From NCBI GenBank assembly GCA_948567375.1, contig OX419759.1, forward strand, positions 24,715,493 through 24,779,492: a stretch of 64,000 nucleotides of DNA. Reading direction: 5' to 3'. A program made the position numbers and the translations under genes. The notes under the pieces are model-generated. The model saw nothing but the letters and a program-made list of their open reading frames with translations, had not been told where the DNA came from and did no database searches. Within the stretch, counting starts at the first letter, position 1. Each line of letters starts with the position of its first letter. Source of the stretch: Lunularia cruciata (Eukaryota; Streptophyta; Marchantiopsida; Lunulariales; Lunulariaceae). This document shows positions 42,201 through 54,948 of the stretch, piece after piece.

Positions 42201-44113
42201 TCTCCTCTTCCATGCTTGTGTCCACACTTAAAGCTCATTCTTCTGAATCTGATTCCCAATAATCAAAAGATGATGTATCTAAATGTGAAGTGTTGGTGGT
42301 GTTAGTCACAAGAACTATGACTCTATGGTTTGATGGCCCAATCTTCAAGTACCCTTTGTGCCATCCATCAATTGTGCGTGTTGCTCTCAACCATGGCCTT
42401 CCAAGAAGTAAGTCAAAGCTTGAATCCTTCAAGACTTGGAAAGTCATGAGATTTTGAACTCCCATAACTGAAACTACCACTTTATCCATCACTCCTACTG
42501 GTCTAACTTGTTGCTTGTTTACCATGCTCACCACATATGTTGAAGGTCTTGAGGGTATCATACCCAACTTCTTCATCAACCTTTCTGACATGGCATTCAC
42601 TGCTGATCCTCCATCAACCAATGCATCCTTGATGTTGTGACCATTCACTCTCACATCAATCTTGGAGGCATATTCACAAGCCTCCCATGATGCTGGCTTG
42701 GCATCCACCACCCCCATTGATACTGAAGCTTTTGCCTTCTTCTTCCTCTTGCTCCTTGTAAAACTCAAACCACCTCTAAGCTCCTTTCTCAAGGTAGGGT
42801 TCAAAGCAATCAATTGGCCCACTGTGATGTTAGCTTTGTGACTACCAACATCCTCCAACACATTGTAGTTCCATTGTTGCTTTGAAATCAAGAAATCCTC
42901 TATCCCCAACTTCTTCCTTGTCTTTGTTATTGATGGTGTTGAGGTGCAAGTGCTCCTAGTAGACATAGTAGTATCCTTGCTTGGAGTAAATCCTTGAGAA
43001 GAGTGAACATCCTCTGCAAAACGAGCTCTCTTCTTCTCTTGTGCCAAAAGCTCCAAATTAAGACCCTTGGAGTTTGAGCACTCTCCCTTCTCATACTTGC
43101 TTTCCACCACATCTATGGATGTTATCCCCTTCCCTTTGTTTGGATTAGGAGCCACTTGGGTTTCACTACCTCACTCTTTCCCTCTATTGGCTCCCTCATA
43201 ACCCCTTCCTCCATGGTAAGTGGAATTTGGGCAATTCCTTTGGATATGGCCTCTTCCTCCACAACCAAAATAATTTCTATCACTGAAATTGTTGGCTGGT
43301 TAGCCTTCTCTATATGGATAGTTTCCATAACTCCTAGGCCATCTCCCTACATTCTGATCCACCTCTCTTCTCCCATAGTTGCACCACATTGATCTTGAGA
43401 TCTGCAAGTTGTTTTGTGATGGTTTGAAGTGGATCCTTTGGTGGAGGTGCAAGAACAGGAGCAACAACTACTTGTGGTGCAACCCTTGCCACCAAAGTAT
43501 TAGAAGTTCCACCATACTTTTAGTCTTGAAGAGGATGCACAACCTCATTCACCACCAAATCACTCTCATCCCTTTCCAAACTCTCCTCCGTACGAATTGC
43601 GATCTTGATAGCTTTAACCTTGGAAGAACGTTTCTCATATCTCACCTTGCTTCTTATTTGTGGTCTCAATCTTCCCACAAAATTCTTGGTGAGCATGGCC
43701 CCTATGCCAATCATAGTAGTCTCCACATCATCTCCACCCTTCCTCAACACTATGCAAAATCTGGACTCTAACTTTTCCACTCTTTCCACATAGACTCTCA
43801 CTTTCTTTCCATCTCCTTGTTTGAGAAAGGTAACCTCACTCATCAATCTCTCATAGCTTTCATCTAGGAGAAATTTTTCAATGAGTGCTAAAGTCAAACT
43901 CTCCCAAGACTCTTCTTCCCCATCTCTCCTCTCTCTCTTTTGGTATTCTGACTCATACCATGTAAGTGCTGCATCCTCAAAGAAATCTGGTAATAATGAG
44001 GCCCACTCATTCTTCCTCCTCTCATTGTTTCCTATGCAAGCTCTCTTGAAGTCTCTCACAAAGGCCTACACATCTTCTCCATCCTTGCTAAAGAAAACCG
44101 GAAGTTTCCCCAT
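39295..44113 (-). pseudogene. L3b gag-pol polyprotein, broken
   Basis: Reads from an ATG at 44113 down to a stop at 39295. Gag at 44059-43520. The knuckle region near 43240-43280 and the protease ALVDGGSAVNAM (within 43155-42235) keep the catalytic Asp lost in L3a. RT runs from 42225 to 41443, where a two-base loss just before the FIDDF box breaks the frame; the Asp-Asp pair itself is intact. RNase H and the integrase start are open in 41387-39906. Integrase again has Asn at the second acidic position (39976-39978), as in L3a. The C-terminus matches L3a to the last residues (KLKMYHRR). Confidence 0.9.
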
Positions 44114-44354
44114 CTTAACCCCTCACTATCTTTCTTTTCTCTCAATTTTTTTTCTTCTTTTTCTCTCTTCTTTTTCCTCACTCTATAACTAATAGAGTAT
44201 AAATATGACTAACACCATTTGAGAATAATCCACTCTAGGGAACACAAAAGGTTCAGGTTGCTCTAAGATTTCTATAGCAACATCAATCCTAGAGTGCATA
44301 TTAATCAAACTCTCATGGATAGTTTATCCATAAGTTGAAAGATTGTCTCCTTCA

Positions 44355-44693
44355 CTAATCTTGAGAACTAGCTAATGAAGGTGGTAGTATTTTTGTAGCT
44401 GTAATAAGACTCTCTCCAAGATCTTTCACCAAAGTCTCCAAAATTGTTTTTACTCCACTACACTCATGTCCTTTTGGAAGTCCTTCCACTCCACAAACCT
44501 CACACAACTCCTTGGTCTTAGATCTTCTCCCTCCCAATCTTGGTGAAGAAGGTCCGACATGCAAACCCAAGTCAAGTAAGCCTCTCTTTTCCCTCAATCT
44601 CTTGCTATCAAAGGTCAATGGACATGAACTTGCCTTATGTCCCTTCTCTCTACATAGAAAGCACTTAGACTCACTCTTTCCTCCAAGTGGCAT
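44355..44693 (-). CDS. L3b zinc-knuckle ORF upstream of gag
   Basis: 112 codons with CFLCREKGHKASSC and LCEVCGVEGLPKGHEC, ending LASSQD. The frame extends upstream into FEESVERM with one stop, so the original protein was longer (see 21490-22004). Confidence 0.6.
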   Translation of the reverse strand: MPLGGKSESKCFLCREKGHKASSCPLTFDSKRLREKRGLLDLGLHVGPSSPRLGGRRSKTKELCEVCGVEGLPKGHECSGVKTILETLVKDLGESLITATKILPPSLASSQD

Positions 44694-45473
44694 AGGTTTT
44701 TACATCCTCTCAACACTCTCTTCAAATTCTATTGTAAACTCTCTTTTCCTCAAATCCACCCCTACAATCACCTCAAACCCTTTGGGAACCTTGCTAAGTC
44801 TCAATTTCCACTCTTGATGACCCGTCATGTTCCCAAGATGAATCTAAACATTCAAACATGCTTTTTGTTGCTCTCAAACTCCTCATGCATGAGATCTCAA
44901 CTCTTCAAAATTGACCCTTCCTCACAATTTCACTAAAATCTCTCAAATTGTATGTGACATTCCTCTGAATTTTTTCCACTTGATCACAACTCCATGGTGT
45001 CTCTCCTTGCAAATTTTCAAATCTTTTCATCAAGCCATTTGGCCTAGACACCTTTCATTTCAGCACACATATTTCAGATTTGGTCTAAAAACCAGCCCCT
45101 CACTTCAAAAACTCATAACTCCCTGCTCAAGAACAATCTTTCTCTAATTTTCTTGTCAGCAGGTAGGATGTAACATACTGAGTTTTCTTGGAGAGTTTCA
45201 CAACAATCCACTAAAAATTGAAGAAATGGCAGACTCTGTACAATTTTCCAAAGAGCATGTAGTTGCGGGAGCAGTTTACCCTATCAACTTTCAAAAATTC
45301 TAGCCCAATGCGCCTAATAGCTCTCACAACAATTCTGAGTGTGCTAAATAAAGCACAACCCAAGCTATCATGTGTAGAAATTTCAAGTTCAACTCTCAAA
45401 CTTGAGATTCTACCCAAAATCACCTTAATCCCCAAAATCTGCAATCCACCTCACACAATCTCTCCAAATCCTC

Positions 45474-45707
45474 TCATGTGTACAAGATGTACAAAATCAC
45501 TTCAAAGATATCATAATGAACTACAGGGTATACAAATAGATCTTGGTTGTCAAACATAAGTTCAGCCCTCTCCTCTCCTAATGTTCTCTCCAAGTGAACT
45601 CCTATAGCCTCCTTCTGCCTAATGTAAAATTGAACACGGAACATTATCTTGCCTTCTAGAGAGGTCTCGGCAATGGAACCAAAAATGTGAGCCGGCTTGT
45701 ATCTCAC
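45474..45707 (-). CDS. L3b small ORF (MFRVQFYIRQ...)
   Basis: Counterpart of 20648-20881, same reading and same stop. It begins inside the 5' LTR in this frame; the ATG of MFRVQFY lies just after the primer site. Confidence 0.45.
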   Translation of the reverse strand: MRYKPAHIFGSIAETSLEGKIMFRVQFYIRQKEAIGVHLERTLGEERAELMFDNQDLFVYPVVHYDIFEVILYILYT

Positions 45708-46378
45708 TCAAGATGAACCTCTGATGGCTACTATGGTAGCACACCATGGACTAAGAAGGCAAGGAACCCCAACTCCATCATACTCCTCCAAGGCTAACAC
45801 TCCAAGACTCAAGACATTGCTCACTAGAGAACTCCATGAGAGAGATAGTTGCAAATGAAAGGATGATGAGTACTTCCTCAACCCTTGTTTATATACTTGC
45901 AAAATAGTTACATACCAAAGTTACTAATTACCGCAATAACTCAAGTTACTAGACTAAAAGTCAAGTTAAGTCAAAAATTATAAAGGAATATCTATCTATT
46001 CACATGGGCATATTCCACTAGCATGTGATCTTATCTTGACTCAACCACTAAGTCAAAGATTCCTTCACATGGGCTATCCTTGGACTATAGAAGAATCCAA
46101 AATAAAAAGGCTTGTGGGCCCAAGAGTTCTCAACTCTTTCCTCAAAGCCAAACACCTAAGAATAATACCAAGTCAACACACTAGAATCCAAAATAGTGGT
46201 GCTCATCTTTTCCACTACCTCTAAAGTAAGGTCTCCTCTATCTTAGCTATGAATAACTCTAGCTAATCATGACTAATGTAGAATCATCCTTTATCTCTAT
46301 ATAAATAATATCTCCCAAGTACTTATAATACCAAGCTAAATATCACAATACCACACACATGCACAAATGGGTATTATA
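45686..46378 (-). repeat. L3b 5' LTR
   Basis: 693 bases ending ..GGGTATTATA on the plus strand. The primer site (inverted) follows on its left, near 45665-45681. Confidence 0.92.
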
Positions 46379-46382
46379 GCCC

Positions 46383-47760
46383 AAGCAATCCTGTTTTGGC
46401 ATGGGATTTTGGATAGGGAATTATGACATCCTGTACGTGATGCTACATTGTTACCGGCTACTTCACCTACTTTGGTAGAAGCCTTTGGTTTAGATGACCA
46501 TATTGAGCTCAACATGGTGGAGGAGTGAGTGGTGACATCTAGATTTGGTAGGTAGACCTCATCCACAACTGTTACTTCTTCTAGAGTGTAATAGAGTGCT
46601 CCACTCCATGTTGGTTTCCAAGGGTAGAGTGGCAAGCTCAGATTGTATGGAGCGAGTGGAGGGTCTAATGTAGCTAGACCCTTACCTTCATTTTCAAGTC
46701 AATAGCAACCAATGAGTGGTGTTGCTTGTTGCACAATTATGGTGGACTTCACCACGAGAGAGAATTGCATTCCAGGTAGCAAGCATGATATCTCTAGTGC
46801 ATCACATCCAAAACAAAGACAATGTGACCATTGCGATAGATTTGGTTGCACTAGTGACAATTGCTTTGACCTACACCTAAAGTTAATGGAGTAGTAGGGC
46901 TACTATGGCAGGTGGTAGAGGAGCTCTATGTCATGGAAGACAAGGTGGCAAAGGTGGTGGTGGAGGATCCACACCTAGTACGGGTGCAATACTTACCCTT
47001 ATTTTTGATATAACCATGGCTAATTGGATTTAGCAATTGGAGCAAAGATTGGCTAACATAGCTATAGCTTAGAGGAGATCAGATTTGGGTGTTGAGACTC
47101 CCACGTCTTATGCTAGTGATAGAGATGCCTTGGACTTTTAATGCGGAGCAACACATATAGATGCATCTACCGTAGTGACTAGGAGTGCAATACATGCTCC
47201 AAAGCCTAGAGGAGCATTAGTGGAGTTGGACCCACAGAGAAGAGAGGTTGGTAGACAAGTCACACTACCCTAAATTTTTACACTCTTTAAGGCACTACAT
47301 ACAATATCCATGGCTCCTAGACATCCTCGTATAGGTGTAGTAGGTGGTGATGGGGTACATGATAGACTACCTACTAGTTAGCCAACTACTACTACACCAA
47401 TTGAGGCTAGCTTAATGTTAGGGGCCACTCAATTGATTTAGCACTTCCCTTTATTTGCAACCATTGACATGTTTATATTGGGAGTTGACCCAACTCTTCT
47501 ATTTTGGTTGGCTGCCACACTTTGTGAGAGTAGAGATGATGTGGTTCTTGCTTCTAGAGCAAAGGTGGTTGCTAGTGGAGCTAACTTGGTTGAGGAGCAT
47601 GGGATCTCCTCAACCACCAATGGTTTATGACAGGTAGCAACAACTATATTGGAGGAGTTACCAACTACACCTGCCTTTGAGCGAGTGCGGTTCACACCTG
47701 GAGTTGTCTTATTGGATAACCAAAGGAGGATTTTTTGTTTGGTGGGACCTTTAGGGAGGG
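46383..47760 (+). pseudogene. L2b gag, right part, and gag-protease spacer
   Basis: Continues from 38557 (QAILFWHGILDREL). A zinc knuckle is seen near 46827-46870 (CDHCDRFGCTSDNC; its His is changed to Cys). The coiled segment WIEQLEQRLA matches near 47025-47060 and FTLGVDP near 47470. Confidence 0.7.
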
Positions 47761-48060
47761 TATATACACCACAAAGGGTCTTATTAGACTCTAGTGCATA
47801 ACCCCTTATGTTGGAGAAGGCTGTAGTTATTGGTCTTTCATAGCTCCAAATTGATGTGGAGAGGTGTCTATTTTAGATCTTTAGGGGTAGTTCTACACAA
47901 TATATCATATATGGAGAGCTCATTCTCCAAACTCAACCCGGTCATTGGACTAATAGCTTGGTGGTGAGAGCTTAGGCCATTGCGACCGTACCAAACTCAT
48001 ATGATGTGCTAGTTGGTGGAGCAATATTATATCTCATAGGTTTCAAAATTGACTTTTGGG
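47761..48060 (+). pseudogene. L2b protease domain
   Basis: VYTPQRVLLDSSA near 47762-47800 (the active-site Gly is changed to Ser), then SYDVLVGGAILY near 47995-48035. Broken by stops. Confidence 0.65.
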
Positions 48061-48479
48061 AGGAAATAGACTCCTATAAATCAGGTTGGCAATCAAGTGA
48101 GGGATGGGTATGTTACTTACCAATATGCTTTAATAGTTGTAATCTTGGCTCACTATAGTGTGTGACCATGGCGGCATCAATTTCAGTGGTTCCATTACTT
48201 GGCTGGTTGACTTATTGGAGGGGAATGCCCATGTAGAGGATACTCCAATACCAAAGGAGATCACTTGGATTTGGAGTATGAGTGAGATCATTCTATCCAC
48301 CTTGGATATTTCATTGTGGAGTTCCAAGGAGGCATTGTAGCAACATGCATATCTATTGGTACAACAAGCTTGGAGTGGAGCCTTTGTACCACCATGAGAC
48401 CAATGGAAGGATGAGCCTCTAGAGTCTTTCTCATTGTCACCTTTGGATACCACACTCATTGGTTGGTATTATCTAGTAG

Positions 48480-49320
48480 ATGGAGTATGGCTATTGAAGT
48501 TGTTTGGTGGAATTAGCATTAGACTAGTTGCGGTATTGCAAGCAAGTACATGAGTATAGAGGTACTTGTATATGGAGAAAGATGAGACTTCTAGGTGAGT
48601 CTTTCTAAATCATGTGGCACACTTGGCATATTGGTATCCTGAGTTATTACCAATATCAATAGCTAGAGGTTACGAAAAGACCCTACCATAGACATTTCCT
48701 TGCTAGGGATGCAAGATTTGGAGAGACATGGTCCCATTCATTTGGTGATTTTTGGATGGCCATGTTAGGGATATATACGTACTAGCCAAGGTCAAGGTCT
48801 CTAGGACCCTTGTTTTGGTGTGGTTTGGGAGATGTTATGTACACTATGACATCTTTAGGTTCATCAATCTGTTTCTCTAGCTTACATCTTGGAGAAAGTC
48901 CCTTTGATAGGTGATTCTTGCTCTTGGGTGGTGGCAAGTACACACTAGGTCCATTCTTGGATGGGATTTTCCATGTTGTTGGATGCAACTAGAGTGGGAT
49001 CATGGGCTCATTGTCTTCATCTTTGGTGGATAAAATTCTTACCCAAAGAGGTTCTATAATGGACTTATGATGAGATTCAACAACTAGACCATCTCAATAT
49101 TGATGACATCTTGGATGTTGGGTGTCAATCTCAGATGGTGGAAGTGGCTAATAGGTCACCTATGGTAATGGTGAACCTTGTTGGATAGTCCAAAGCTGCT
49201 TTACCTACACTAATTAGTTTCCTAAGCTATCATGCTTTTTAAGAGGGAGGCCTTGGACTTGTTTGGGAATCACAATTATAGTAGTTGGTGGAGCTTAATG
49301 CCAATGAGAGAGAGTGGGCA
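48480..49320 (+). pseudogene. Cytosine-C5 DNA methyltransferase domain in L2b
   Basis: Same domain at the same position as in L2a. Motif I: LLKLFGGIS (about 48489-48515). Motif II: YLYMEKDETS (about 48560-48590). Motif IV: HLVIFGWPC, then a stop at the Gln (about 48739-48768). Motif VI: YILEKV (Asn changed to Lys, about 48880-48900). Motif VIII region: LLDATRVGSWAHCLHLWW (about 48977-49030). A continuous frame then passes through YDEIQQLDH and LVELNANEREWA (to about 49322). The L2a frameshift near 29886 is absent here, so it is a private lesion of L2a. Motif X is deleted. Confidence 0.75.
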
Positions 49321-49324
49321 AAGA

Positions 49325-50210
49325 ACACATCTATTGAGTTCAAAAGGATCATGGATAGGATCCTAGTAGGAATGTATTTTTCTCAATGCCATATTGATGA
49401 CATTTTGGTCTATAGCACTACTATGGAGGAGCATGAGAGGCAATTGTTGGAGGCGTTTGAGAGTTTGAGATCTCATGGACTCAAAACTTACATCTTGGGA
49501 AGTGTAAATTCTTCCATGAGGAAGTTGAGTATTTGGGTCACATTATCTACCCTAGAGGACTTGGTGTTCCGCAAATCAAGGTGGAGGCTATTGCACGTAT
49601 TCCTTGGCCTACAAATATGAGTAGCGTGTGAGCATTCCTTGGGTTGGTGAACTTCTATCACCACTATGTTAAAGGATTTAGTGCCATTGCCAAGGCCTTG
49701 ACAAAGCTGACCAAGCTTACACATGAGTGGTGTTGGGGAGAGGAGCAGGAGAGAGCTTTTCTAGAGCTCAAGGAGAGGTTAACATCTGCCTGTATTCTTA
49801 GGAGACTGATCAGAGGACAACCATTCCAGGTTCAACCTGATTGGAGTATTTTAGGGCTTAAAAAATGCTCACTTAGCATGATGATAAGGGGAAGGAGTTT
49901 GTGGTGGCCTATGCTAGTCACTCCAAAAATTCAGCTAAGACAAAGTAAAGTTGATATGAGGGAGAATGCTTGGTAGTAGTATGGGCAGTAGCACATTTCT
50001 GATGTTACTTATGTGGTAACCCCTTCACTCTCATCACTAATCATCAGCCACAAAAATGGTTGATGGAATCCGACAAGCTTTAAAGGAAGCTTGCACGATA
50101 GGCTTTGCTTTTAGGAGTATGATTTCACAATTATTCATAGACTTGGAGTGGTGAATCATGATACAGATGGGTTGATTGGAAATCCATGTCCCAACTAGCA
50201 AGATTAGATT
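49325..50210 (+). pseudogene. L2b RT (partial) and RNase H
   Basis: Begins after the deletion with KRIMDRILVGMYFSQ and the catalytic CHIDDILVYS (about 49386-49415), then FLGLVNFYHHYVKGF (about 49633). RNase H is more decayed (FQVQPDWSILGLK replaces the first Asp region). Ends near GVVNHDTDGLIGNP. Confidence 0.75.
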
Positions 50211-50890
50211 GAGCATGTTGGCATGGTAAGATAGATGAGGAGATGGTGCCAAGTTGGCATACATCTACCTTTTTATGTATACTTTTGAGGCTTTGGTAGT
50301 ATCTCTCTCAATGCCTACAAGAGGAGTTATTGAGGTCATAGATCCATAGGGTGGAGCTAGTGGTATAATTCAATGAGACATTCATGATGATATCTTAGTG
50401 ATGGATTATCTTTACATAGGTGTTGTGGGTGGTATAGTTGGAGCTAAGGAGAGAGAACATGTTCTTTAGCACGCCATGCAGTTTAGATTGGAGGGCATAC
50501 ACCTTCTACGTGTATGGGAAGTTGGTAGAGTGCAAGTAGTACCACTTTTATCTCAGTTCTTCTTTCCTTACTTCTTCTCTAATGGATGAGATCTAGATTC
50601 ACTTATAGCCATTTGTTAAGATGCTACTATAGTTTTGGATTTGGATGATCCAAATGTATGGGTGAGCACATGTTCTCAATAGGTAGAGATCTTTCAAAGA
50701 GTGATGTTGATGGCCTTTGAGAACTTGGCAATTGCTCCACATAAGGATACTTTGCTACCATTTGAGGAGGAGGTTATAGACCCTTGATCTGTGAATTTTG
50801 TCTAGGTGACTATGTATATCTATAGCAGACAATACCAACAACACTTGATATTATTATAGGTTGCACTATCTTGAGAGTGCGTGAGCTTTT
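50211..50890 (+). pseudogene. L2b pre-integrase spacer and integrase C-terminus, core deleted
   Basis: Runs from the RNase H-integrase spacer to VVPLLS near 50552 and then jumps to the equivalent of L2a 33105 (PYFFSNG). The zinc region and Asp-Asp-Glu core are gone. LDLDDPNVWVSTCSQ and MAFENLAIAPH are clear matches. Confidence 0.7.
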
Positions 50891-50894
50891 GCAC

Positions 50895-51045
50895 ACTTGC
50901 AGTGTATGTTATGTGGCTCTTTTGGTGGAGCTGTTACTATGTTAGTGTGTGATTGTTGTTCAAGAGGATAGCATATTTTGCATGTTTGACTCCTCCCCTC
51001 ATGGTGGTTCTCTAGGGATAATGATTATGTCCTAGATGTACTTGA
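50895..51045 (+). pseudogene. PHD finger in L2b
   Basis: LQCMLCGSFGGAVTMLV then CDCCSRG, a stop at the Trp position and a frameshift, then a final LCPRCT at about 51025-51042. The final Cys pair, degraded in L2a, is intact here, so the two copies together show all PHD ligands. Confidence 0.7.
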
Positions 51046-51214
51046 ATATAGCTAATTCACCCTTTATATGGTATAGATTGCAAATAGACGACTAACAATG
51101 GGGCTTGATAGCACCCCCATCTTCTTGATCTTTGCCCAACATAGTATATATCATATACTTGGAGTAGATGGCTATCTAGAGTAAGAGGGACCTAACTGCC
51201 AACTAGGATGGTTA

Positions 51215-51626
51215 TGGCACTTTAGAGTCCATGTAAGACTTATGTGCAAGTTATGCTTCTATAGTGTATGATGTTGACAACAATGCATGTTGTGTAGCAA
51301 TGTATGTATACACAATAGTTGTCATGCCATTTGTAGCATCACACCTAGATTTCTTGGATGCTAGAGTAGTAGTGTTGGAAGTCATATATATTTTAGTAGT
51401 CACTTATGGACTACTTGTTGGCGGTCTGATTTCATGTTAGGGCTACATGTTCACTCTACATGGTGGGTCTCACCATCACTTGCACTATTTGCACTGTTGG
51501 ATGTGCTATCAATGAAACCACTAGAGTTTGAGACCTAGGTTGAGATCAAAGGTATACTTTTGAAGTGCAACTCTAGAGAGCTCACTTTTCTGATGGTGAG
51601 CCTTTGAGTTCTTGGTTATAGTAGAC
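51215..51626 (+). repeat. L2b right-end LTR, blocks A and B (truncated)
   Basis: tatggcactttagagtcc... (block A) then TGTCATGCCATTTG (block B) from about 51323. Same order as L2a, more diverged, and cut at 51626 by an L3-family LTR. Confidence 0.75.
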
Positions 51627-51738
51627 TATGAGCCGGCTGTCTCTCACCCAAGATGAACCTTTGATGGCTATTATGGTAGCGCACCATGGGCTAAGAGGGC
51701 AAGGAACTCCAAATCCATCATACTCCTCCAAGGATAAC
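51627..51738 (-). repeat. Fragment of an L3-family LTR
   Basis: TATGAGCCGGCTGTCTCTCA... matches the first 112 bases of the inverted L3 LTR, then stops where the L1-family LTR begins. The rest probably lies beyond the right edge, on the far side of the nested stack. Confidence 0.8.
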
Positions 51739-52519
51739 TATGATAACCCAATAGATATCACTGTGGAGTGATCAATAAGTAAAGTTTGTTCCCATGGAGA
51801 TATGAGTAAAAAATGGTCAAATACAAAGTAAAATGTAACAATCAGTTCTTCTTGGTTGCATCTTTAATCTCTCAAGTAGAAAACACATCCAAAAGAGAGT
51901 AACAAGCACTGATCCACAATCTCATCACAAATTGCAACACTCATAATCACAACTTCATCAAATCTTTCCAAACAATCTTGATTATTGTGATTCAATTCTT
52001 CCCAAAGAAGGCTACTTCACTATGAAACAACTCTGCCTCAAAATTGTGTTCCCCTCTCCACTAAAGGCACAACTTCCTTGATCAAAATTGCTTTGCAACA
52101 ATCCTTTGTTGCGCTCTCTAATGTAGAATACTACCAACACTACAATTCCTAATAGATTTGTCAAGGCAATGCTTCAATTGCTATCCATTTAGGATCAAAC
52201 ACACAGAATGAAATCTCACTCTGAAATCATCACTATGGAATGCAACATCCAACAAGCTCACTAAATTGCTCAAATTTCTCCAAACATTCACAAACACACA
52301 CATAGGATTGATATTAGAATTAAGCTGAAATGACAAGCACTGAGTTACAACACTTTGCTTTACTCAATTTCAAAAATACAAATACTGAACAACAACACAC
52401 TTCTTTTAAATAGGAAGAGCACTTTGATAGTTATCTAACTAATATATTGTTTCCTAACAATCTCTAGATCCAAAATGACAACCCACTCTTCATATCTGTC
52501 AATCCAAATCTCAAATTTG

Positions 52520-53188
52520 TTATGAATCCAATCCGATGTCTACCTCTTCATCTTCTACACCTGATGTAACTTCCTTTGCTCCTTGTACTTTGGCTTTATC
52601 CTCATCTATATCTTCTTCTATTATATCTTTTGTTTGAACTATAATTGAAGTCATGGGCATTCTATCTACCTTCTTATCATCCACCCACTTACTCCTAATC
52701 ACTCAGATAACTCATTTGAAGACTCATACTTCTCTAACTTTGCCTTGGGTTCCTACCTTCTTGTTACTCCAAATCTGCTCTAACTTGGATTTACCCAAAT
52801 CTAGTATGAGACAAACATTGTCTCCTAATTTTATCATCTTCTTATCTACTCGATCTCTTAGGCAAATTAGGAAATTATTCAAATCCATATACTTTTCCTT
52901 TCTCCTTCTCATCCCTTGCACTAACAACTTCAGCTTGTGCAATTATACTTATTCTACTTTCACTTTGGCTTTGGTTTTTAGCATTGTGCTGAGCTTTTCT
53001 ACTACTCCTCCTACTTGCTTTGATGTATGATCTTGAGCTCTTTCCACCTGCAACTCTTCACAATACATCTTCAGTGCGTCTTGGAACTTGGCTTTCAATG
53101 GTTCCTTCTCCTCCATGTATCAAGCAAGTTGAGCTTCTTTATTCATGACAAGTCCTTGCAATTGCTTTTCTTCTCTATTCTTCCCTAT
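52520..53188 (-). pseudogene. U3 ORF of the minus-strand L1-family LTR, C-terminal part
   Basis: Reads leftwards through KLKLLVQGMRRRKEK and LNNFLICLRDRVDKK, then ends EEVDIGLDS at the stop 52520-52522. Matches the coiled-coil C-terminus of 2537-4988. Confidence 0.6.
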
Positions 53189-54261
53189 TGTGACAACCCG
53201 GCAAATATTACTTTTGCGGTAATCAGGTAAGTAAAGTTTGTTCCCATAGAGATACGATTCAAAATTGGTCAAATACAAAGTCAAACAGTAACATGTAGTT
53301 CTTCTTGAGTTCTTCTTTAGTCTCTTAGGTAGAAACCACACCCAGAAGAGAGTAACAAGCTCACAATCTTGACAACTTGTCACAAATACACACACCTAAA
53401 ATCACAACATAGCAAATTCTGTCCAAACAAATCTTGATTGTGATGATTCAGATTCTCCAGAAGATGGCACTTCACTGCAAAATAGCTTAGAATTGTGCCC
53501 TTCACTGAAGGCACAACTTCCTCAATCAAAATTGCTTCACATCAACTTCACGTTGCACTCACAAATGAAAAATACTAACAACACTACAATTCCTCTCAGG
53601 TCTGTTAAGGCATTGCTCCAATTGCACTTCACTCAGGATCACACACACAAAGTGAAGATCAAGGCTACAAAATCCAACATCCAACAAGCACATTGACTTG
53701 CAATTCAAAATTCTCCACACACTCACAAACACAAACATAGAATTGACAATCTGAATTAAGCTCAAACAACGAGCATTGAAATTGCTTTGCAACACTTCGC
53801 TTTATCTATCTTCAGAAATATGAATATTGAACAACATTTTCTTGCAAATGCCACTCTTTAATACAGAAGCAAATGATAGTTCTTCCTACTATACCGCTTC
53901 CTAACATCTCTTCCTACTTGTAGATCCGAACGACAATGCACCTCTTCATACTTGCCTCTTCCTATCTCAAAATTGTTTCTACTATGATCCAATGTCCACC
54001 TCTTCATCGGCTTTCAAACACGATAATCTTCCTACTACTCCTCCTTCTTTGGGTATATCTGATTCTACCAATTCCTTCACTACTTCTATTGCTTCTACAC
54101 TAGGAACTACAATCAAGGTCATGTCTAATCTATCTACATCTTCATCTGCTAACCCAATGTTCTCTAATGTCTCTAATGATAAGTCCAATGGCACTTGAAT
54201 TCCTACTTCTGCAACATCAGGTCTAGCTACTATCAATTCCTTTGCTAATTCTATTATGTCC

Positions 54262-54948
54262 TGTGAGCCGGCCTGTCTCTCACTCTTGATGAACCTCTGA
54301 TGGCTATTATGGTAGCGCACCATGGACTAAGAAGGCAAGGAACCAAAACTCCATCATACTCCTCCAAGGCTAACACTCCAAGACTCACGACATTGCTCAC
54401 TAGAGAACTCAATGAGAGAGAGATAGTTGCAAATGAAAGGATGATGAGTACCTCCTCACCCCTTGTTTATATATTTGTGAAAAAGTTATGTACCAAAGTT
54501 ACTAATTACCGTAGTAACTCAAGTTACTAGACTAAAAGTCAAGTAAAGTCAAAAAGTAGAAAGGAATATCCATTCACATGGGCATATTCCCCTAAGCGTG
54601 TGGTCTTGACCCAACCATTAAGTCAAGGATTCCTTCACATGGGCTATCCTTGGACTAAAGAAGAATCCAAAACAAAAAGGCTTGCGGGCCCAAGAGTTCT
54701 CAACTCTTTCCTCAAAGCCAAACACTTAAGAATAATACCAAGTCAACACATTAAAATCCAAAATAGTGGTGCTCATCTTTTCTACTTCCTCTAAAGTAAG
54801 GTCCCATCTATCTTAGCTATGACTAACTTTAGCTAACCATGACTAATATAGAACCATCCTTTATCTCTATATAAATAATATCTCTCAAGTACTTGTAATA
54901 CCAAGCTAAATATCACAATACCACACACATGCACAAATAGGTGTAACA
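54262..54948 (-). repeat. Solo LTR of the L3 family, minus strand
   Basis: 687 bases with a perfect 4-bp duplication gtcc (54258-54261 and 54949-54952). The host sequence across the join matches 59690-59705 without the insertion. Left by recombination between the two LTRs of a former element. Confidence 0.93.

Larger units (their letters stand above)
38558..46378 (-). mobile_element. L3b: Ty3/gypsy element of the L3 family, minus strand
   Basis: 7.8 kb with LTRs at 38558-39246 (its 3' LTR) and 45686-46378 (its 5' LTR). Flanked by the 4-bp duplication gccc (38554-38557 and 46379-46382), which also sits in the matching uninterrupted L2a sequence (gaggccca near 19360). Same gene order as L3a: extra zinc-knuckle ORF, gag-protease, RT-RNase H-integrase. 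More frameshifts than L3a. Confidence 0.93.
37698..51626 (+). mobile_element. L2b: second copy of the methyltransferase-bearing gypsy element, truncated and decayed
   Basis: Matches L2a from its leader (18185) to its right-end blocks A and B. The left LTR and first leader part are missing. L3b is inserted in gag. Two internal deletions are visible by comparison: about 1.06 kb joining the end of the methyltransferase to RT (at about 49330), and about 0.65 kb removing the integrase core (at about 50552). It is more decayed than L2a, but it independently supports the protease-methyltransferase-RT order and the PHD finger. Confidence 0.85.
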
